Shown piece after piece: positions 58,817 to 64,000 of a stretch of 64,000 bases of DNA; within the stretch, counting starts at the first letter, position 1, and each line of letters opens with the position of its first letter. The DNA comes from Physcia stellaris (taxonomy: Eukaryota > Ascomycota > Lecanoromycetes > Caliciales > Physciaceae): NCBI GenBank assembly GCA_018902385.1, contig JABSSW010000043.1, forward strand, positions 62,001-126,000. Reading direction: 5' to 3'. A program made the position numbers and the translations under genes. The notes under the pieces are model-generated. The model was not told the DNA's origin. It ran no database searches and was given only the letters and a program-made list of their open reading frames with translations.

Positions 58817-60010
58817 ATGCCCTTCGCACAACTCGCTCTTGGGCCCCCGGGCTCCGGCAAATCGACCTTTTGCAATGGCATGCACCAATTCCTCTCTGCT
58901 ATTGGCCGCAAATGCTCTGTCGTCAACCTTGACCCCGCCAATGACGCGCTACCATACCCGTGCGCACTCGATATCCGAACTCTAGTCAAGCTGGAAGACG
59001 TCATGACGGAGGAGGAACTTGGACCGAACGGCGGCGTGATGTGGGCGATGGAAGAGCTGGAAACCAACTGGGAGTGGTTCGAGGGAAAGTTGGGGGAATT
59101 GGGCGGTGAGTCTGGTTATTGAATGTTTGGGGATGGTGGGCTGGGAGGGAAAGACGAAAAGCTGACTTGAGGAGAGCGGTAGAGGATTATGTGCTTTTCG
59201 ATTGTCCGGGGCAAGTTGAGTTGTTCACGCATCATGAGAGCTTAAGGAACATCTTCTTCAGGATACAGAAGTTTGGGTATAGAGTTCGCTTTTCCCTTTT
59301 CTCCCTTCCTGTTCAGATCTCTCCTGCAGAAGCACTCAGCTGACTGGTCCTGGCTGCAACAGCTAGTAGCCCTACATTTCACAGACTCTTATGCGCTCAC
59401 ACTACCCTCTCTGTACATCTCAACGCTGCTCCTTTCCCTCCGCGCCATGCTACAAATGGATCTTCCCCACCTCAACGTCCTCTCGAAGATCGACAGGCTC
59501 TCCTCCTACGGCCCCCTCCCGTTCAACCTCGATTACTACACTGAAGTCCAAGATCTTTCCTATCTCGTCCCCCATCTCAAAGACGAATCGCCAATGATGC
59601 GCCATCCCAAATTCGAAGGACTCAACAACGCCATCATCGAGCTCATAGAAGATTTTGGTCTCGTAGGTTTTGAGACGCTGGCGGTGGAGGATAAGAAGAG
59701 CATGATGACGCTCCTGCAGTCGATAGATCGGGCGGGCGGGTATGCGTTTGGCGGGGCGGAGGGCACGAATGATACTGTATGGCAGGTTGCCATGAGGGAG
59801 GGGTTAGGGAAGATGAGTGTTCGGGACGTGCAAGAGCGGTGGATAGACTATAAGGATGAGTGGGATGAAAAGGAGAGGAGAGAGAACGAGGAGGCTGCGA
59901 ATGGTGTCGAGGGACCTAACGCCAGCGAAGACGAGGCGGATCACGATAAGACCGAGGACATGCAGGCAAAGCTACCCGACAGCGGCGTGAAGATAGTGAG
60001 GAAAAGCTGA
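58817..60010 (+). CDS. gpn2: GPN-loop GTPase 2
   Basis: Exons 58817-59105, 59183-59283 and 59363-60010 encode 345 residues; introns are 77 and 79 nt. The G1 loop is GPPGSGKSTFC, followed by VVNLDPANDALPYPCALDIR with the Gly-Pro-Asn loop in LGPNGGVMWAMEEL, G3 FDCPGQVELFTHH, and G4 NVLSKIDRLS. HFTDSYALTLPSLYISTLLL matches the GPN2 branch. The acidic C-terminal tail is disordered. GPN proteins help assemble and import RNA polymerase II and III. The second donor (GTTCGC) is weak, but the junction gives the conserved YRLVALHF. Confidence 0.92.
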
Positions 60011-61168
60011 TGGTGTTGAGGAGCAAGGTAGAGGCTTCAAAAGGGAGAGAATCTTTGCTAAGCCATCATTGAAAATAGAAGAATAACGAAGCGATGAATT
60101 GACGTCGGTTATGAGCGTTGTGGATCAGACCAGCAAACCGGCCTTTGCACGTTCTCAGTGGTTGCTGAAGACATCCTTGGGGACAAATGCTCACTTTGCC
60201 TGCAGAAACGAGTCTTATAATTAAAGCAGAAAAGCTGCGAAAGATATAGCCCATTTCGAGGGGGGCTCAGTAATGCCTGGAAAATGGTCTAATGTCGAGG
60301 GATCATGCAAGAAGGGACTATAGGGAGGCAAATGTTGTTATGTTGCATGAGATGCAAGCTCCTTGACGGGTGGATACTTGTCTCAAAAAAATGTAGATTT
60401 GAGGATCTCTGAAGATTTGCTAGCCACCATAAGCAATTCGGTCCATTGAGTACTTCACGGAGGGTTTTCTTAGCTTGAGTCATCTTATGGCAGGCTTTAA
60501 GAAACACAAAGGTAGAAATCAATGATGATTATAGAATGCTGGAAATCCTTGAAATACGAAGCGAAATGTCAATAGGACCCGGATGTAGGACCCTGAAACA
60601 TAACTACTTTTGAACAGGAAGCGCAGAGAAAGCGTAGAGGAGTCTTCCCAAATAACGTTTGATTCTGGTTTTCAACAAATCTACGAGCAGCCGGAGAAAG
60701 TGGACGAAGAGCTGTTGAAACCCCAGTGTACGATTGGTGGCTTGCGGCCGATTCTTGATCCTCTCCAAAAGGTCAGAAGCCGCTCCACAAGCTCCGCCTT
60801 TTCCAAATTGTCCGCTTTCAAGGAAGAGTAGCACAAGACATCGCTGTATACGCTCCAAATCCTGCGTGGTTGTCGCTCCACCGAAAATGCCATATGGGGA
60901 GATAGGGTGAATATGATGAGCTGGGTGGGAATTCAAGGATACCGGCTTAGTATCAAAGGACTGATATTCAGGCCTAAAGATCATCTGGCATGCCATAGCC
61001 TTAAGGCCAAGTCTTGTGGAATGGCTTTTGATTGATGGTAGGTGACCTTTCGCTTTCGTGCGCCGGGAGTTCCGATTAGACGAGCAAAGTGTACGGTCTT
61101 AGAAAGACAGAGTTGGAAGTGTCCATCGCGACCTCGGTGTTACGCCGGAAAAGCATTCCAGGTGGTGT
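60011..61168. other. Intergenic with one doubtful frame
   Basis: An open frame of 130 codons starts with ATG at 60996 (minus) and runs to 60604. Its composition is not clearly coding (YGIFGGATTTQDLERIQRCL) and no family is recognised, so I do not call it a gene. The rest shows nothing. Confidence 0.3.
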
Positions 61169-61825
61169 TCAATCGCTTCCGTCACTCTCCATTTCTTCGT
61201 CATCATCTCGGTCGTTAGCAATCGTAGCAGGCCTATCGCTATCTTTCTCACCAAGCGACCTCGTGCTAGCGTCGGGATCGGGTTGACCAAGGATTGCGTC
61301 AAGTCCCTCTGTAGCGCTGCCTACTGCTTCTCTCTTGGCCTTCAATATCGCAGCCCTAGCACGCCGGATAGCTTCCTCCTCCGACTTCTTGATCGTGCCA
61401 GACACCCTCACCACTTGCATCACGCACGGTCTAGGTTGTGCCTGCTTGGAGAGTTTGGGGAGATGGGTCATGTAAGTTAGAGCAGCCCACACGAGCCGAT
61501 AATTGTCGCGTGAGCATCGAATGATGGCCGTTGGCGTGGCGGGGGAAAGGTACTTGACTACATAATGGCGTTAGTCTAATCTGCCGCAAGGTCTGAATGG
61601 GGAAGCTCAACCATTGAGCCCGCTGTTGGTGACGCCCGCACCGTAGTCGCCATAAAGCAGGGCTATCTGATCCCTGATTGCGCGCGCGAGCAATTGCGGC
61701 GTCAGGTCATCAGGGGTCGGGTGATGAAATCGGACGATGTCGGGCAGGGGAGCTTTTCGCGGATACTGCTCGGGTTCGGGATAGAGAATATTGAGGAGTA
61801 AATATCGGTGCTTTACACGTACCAT
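61169..61825 (-). CDS. pop5: RNase P/MRP protein subunit POP5
   Basis: Exons 61612-61825 and 61169-61557 encode 200 residues; the 54-nt intron has donor GTTGAG and joins SGLN to VKYLSPATPT. The signature MVRVKHRYLLLNILYPEPE opens the protein, followed by AIIRCSRDNYRLVWAALTYM and CVMQVVRVSGTIKKSEEEAI. POP5 pairs with RPP1 in the protein core of nuclear RNase P and RNase MRP, acting in tRNA 5' maturation and rRNA processing. The C-terminal 50 residues are an acidic extension, as in other fungi. Confidence 0.93.
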
Positions 61826-62124
61826 ACTCTGGAAACCAGATGCATTTGTAGTGGACTATCCGGCGTGTTTTATAGATCTGCGAACTGCAGACGGGGACGA
61901 CGGAAAACCGCTCCGGCGCGAGAACGCGGGCCGAAGGCTAGAGCTAGCGCTAGTTCTAGCATAAGGGGCTTCACTCTTCCATGGAAGGTGACTGGCATGA
62001 TCATCTCCCTGCTAGTCACGGATTTCCTCTCTTTTCTTTTATCGGATTCGTCCAGTGCGGACTGTGTGCTAAACGCCAAGTCTTGATGCCGCAAACACTG
62101 CAAGAAACATAGCCAATCAGCCCA
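61826..62124. other. Short intergenic spacer
   Basis: Separates two minus-strand genes. It contains the small inverted motif GAGCTAGCGCTAGTTC near 61941. No gene is supported. Confidence 0.35.
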
Positions 62125-64000
62125 CTACACCCCTAGAAGCCTTCCCATGATCAACGCTTTGACCTTGTCTCCTTTAGCAAGCACCCCGTCCCCTGCAGGT
62201 AAGCACAAAAGTGCGTTTGCTCCTTTAAGACTGCCAACTCTTGAGCTGCGTTGCCCACCCGTGCTTGCCGCGTGAAGGAGCCCGTCCGCTTTCGAGACTA
62301 CCGCCGCTCGATGATATTCAGCCCGTACCTTGTCCAGGCGGAAGTCATGGTCCAACACCACCATAACTTGCGGAAGACCTGGTGGACTGATGCCGCAAGC
62401 TTGATGGAGGCAAGGCAGTAGGAACAAGTGCGATGTAACTACCGCAGAAGCCGGATTTCCGGGCAACGAGAAGATAAGTCGAGACTCGGGGTCTCCAGCA
62501 TTATTCTTGAAGGGCACAGTGGCGAATGTGGTGGGCTTGCCAGGCTTCATGGAAACGCGACCAAAATGTATGGTACCGCCTAATGAGCGCTCAATCGTAG
62601 GTTTGAGCAGATCAAGCTCGCCCATGGAGACACCGCCAGTGGTCACGATGACTGAGACTTTGCGCATGGCGTCCCGAAGCGTGTGCTCCAATGCCCCAGG
62701 TCTTGTGGAGGTCAGCTTTGGATACCCGGATCAGAACTCGTTCTACTTACGTATCTTTGGCAATACCAAGATCTATTACTTCAAAGCCCCAGCCCTGGAT
62801 GGCAGCCATCACTGTTGGCCTGTTAGAGTCTCTGACTTCCCCAAGCCGTAGCTCGCTCGGGCGGTCATGCTCAACAATTTCGTCCCCAGTGCTCAAGACG
62901 CCTACAACAGGTTTGTCGTAAACCATGACTTCGGATTTCCCTACCGACGCCAGTAGACCAAGCTCGCCCCCTACTGCGCTGATCTCGTCTCCTTTCCGAA
63001 GTATGGTCTCGCCGTACTTGATATCACTACCTATTTCCCGGACGTTCTCGTTTGACTTGACTTGATCGGTCAGGATTTCAACGATCTCTTCTTCATGGCC
63101 ATCTTCAGTCATGCTGCTGAGGACTGTATCTTCGACCATCACTACAGACGTAGCGCCAGGAGGAAGCGGGGCTCCAGTCGTAATCCTCGCGATGGTTCCT
63201 GGCTCAAGAGTTGGAATCTCGCCGGGAGTCGCATGAGAGACTGAGGCAACAGGGAATGAACCCTTGGTACTCGATCCATTGTCGGAAACAGTGACTGCAT
63301 AGCCATCGACAATACTTGCTCGATACGCAGGTACTGCTTCCCTCGCAAGTACATCTTCAGCTAGGACACGACCAACTAATACACCATCCACAGGTAACTT
63401 CACGGCAACTGGGCTTGGTGTATGCTCCAGCACTAGTCGTGTGGCCTCATCGACAGAAAACATCTGGTATGGTGAATGCCTATAGCGACCCGTAGGGCCA
63501 GCGTGGGGATCATTCGAGAGAGGTCGGTCTTCAGGACGAGTGTGAGCTTTGGGGATGTTATGTCCGGCATGCCCATGGGTATGATCGTGACTATGGCCGT
63601 GACCGTGACCGTGATGACTATGAAATGCCTTTGCTTTACTCGTAACACCTGCCTCTCGCTCGAGCTTCTTGACACCGCCTGCATGTAGAGTTCTGGAGTC
63701 CATGCCAGCAGCTTGCATACAGGCGTGTGGCAGCTGTTTGATCACTGCTTCTAGATTCTCCACAGCTCCATTAGGCGAACCAGGAACCGTAAGAATTAAT
63801 GTCTTTTTACGCATGCCTGCAACAGGCCTCGACATCATAGCAACTACAAGCCATGAGTACCAAAGACAATAAAACGAGTAGAATGGAAATTATCGAAGCA
63901 CATAATGAGCCTGATGAACCAACTCTAGAGTTCTGTTCCTCTTCTAGTCTGTCGGATATTATTGAAAGGGTACTTACATGGAGTGCTTTCTAGGGAAGCA
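62125..64000 (-). CDS. cnxE: Gephyrin-type molybdopterin biosynthesis protein (cnxE), 5' end cut
   Basis: Exons 63978-64000 (open at the window edge), 62751-63843 and 62125-62701; introns are 134 and 49 nt. The visible part starts at the end of the MogA-like G domain (ASLESTP, MMSRPVAGMRKKTLILTVPG, SPNGAVENLEAVIKQLPHAC). A His-rich linker follows (about 63556-63622), then the MoeA-like E domain: SPVAVKLPVDGVLVGRVLAE, AYRASIVDGYAV, ARITTGAPLPPGATSVVMVE, VGVLSTGDEIVEHD, DSNRPTVMAAIQGWGFEVID, VTTGGVSMGELDLLKP and FSLPGNPASAVVTSHLFLLP. The G domain adenylylates molybdopterin and the E domain inserts molybdate. Fusion of both in one chain is usual in fungi. Most of the G domain lies beyond the right edge. 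Confidence 0.92.

Noticed and set aside
60604-60996. 130-codon minus-strand open frame
   Set aside because: No family, no splice support and unconvincing composition; left as a doubtful frame in the intergenic entry.
1-64000. tRNA genes, CRISPR arrays and a biosynthetic cluster
   Set aside because: No tRNA B-box with a matching arm structure, no regularly spaced repeats and no group of pathway enzymes were found by reading; a dedicated tRNA scan was not possible.

Overview
The window is nuclear DNA of a filamentous ascomycete (Pezizomycotina). The genes are dense and split by many 45-70 nt introns with GTAAGT/GTGAGT-type donors. Fungal-typical genes are present: a het-C homologue, an MHYT-type hybrid histidine kinase, a STAND-type N-terminal domain protein, a LYC1-like acetyltransferase and a fungal TRP channel. 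GC-rich gene blocks alternate with AT-rich transposon islands. I could not place the species. Every multi-exon model given here was phased by hand and its coding length is a multiple of three; gene ends and splice sites were otherwise not tested.

Layout. 1-8.3 kb: the truncated end of a ubiquitin-interacting-motif protein, a small two-exon gene and a YVC1-like TRP channel, with a small TA-flanked MITE. 8.75-11.2 kb: a complete but dead pogo/Fot1 DNA transposon. 11.6-13.7 kb: a STAND N-domain gene. 13.7-17.2 kb: decayed coding debris, a tandem repeat and one MITE. 17.3-40.9 kb: housekeeping block with KAP114 importin, REV7, an RBR ubiquitin ligase, LYC1-like acetyltransferase, DCC1, a DH plus RhoGAP-like regulator, the histidine kinase and a MAPEG protein. 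41.07-46.97 kb: a full-length, heavily mutated Tad-like LINE with a 16-bp target duplication. 47.3-64 kb: het-C, a Ca2+-dependent mitochondrial carrier, cyclin C, a tail-anchored unknown, BUB3, GPN2, POP5 and a gephyrin-type molybdenum cofactor gene cut by the right edge.

The genes do not form a pathway cluster. Several divergent pairs share short promoters (KAP114/REV7, BUB3/GPN2, DCC1/RhoGEF). BUB3, DCC1 and REV7 all serve genome maintenance, but I see no sign that this grouping is functional.

The most unusual signal is mutational. Both AT-rich islands look like RIP (repeat-induced point mutation) products, but the dinucleotide pattern is the reverse of the classic CpA type. CpG and CpA survive in excess, TpA is scarce, and CpC/GpG is essentially gone, with CpT/ApG reduced. 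Conserved tryptophan codons (TGG) in the transposase and the LINE appear as TGA rather than TAG or TAA, and one LINE pyrimidine tract has become a 30-nt homopolymer. This points to a C-to-T mutator acting on C followed by a pyrimidine, which would be missed or scored negative by standard RIP indices.
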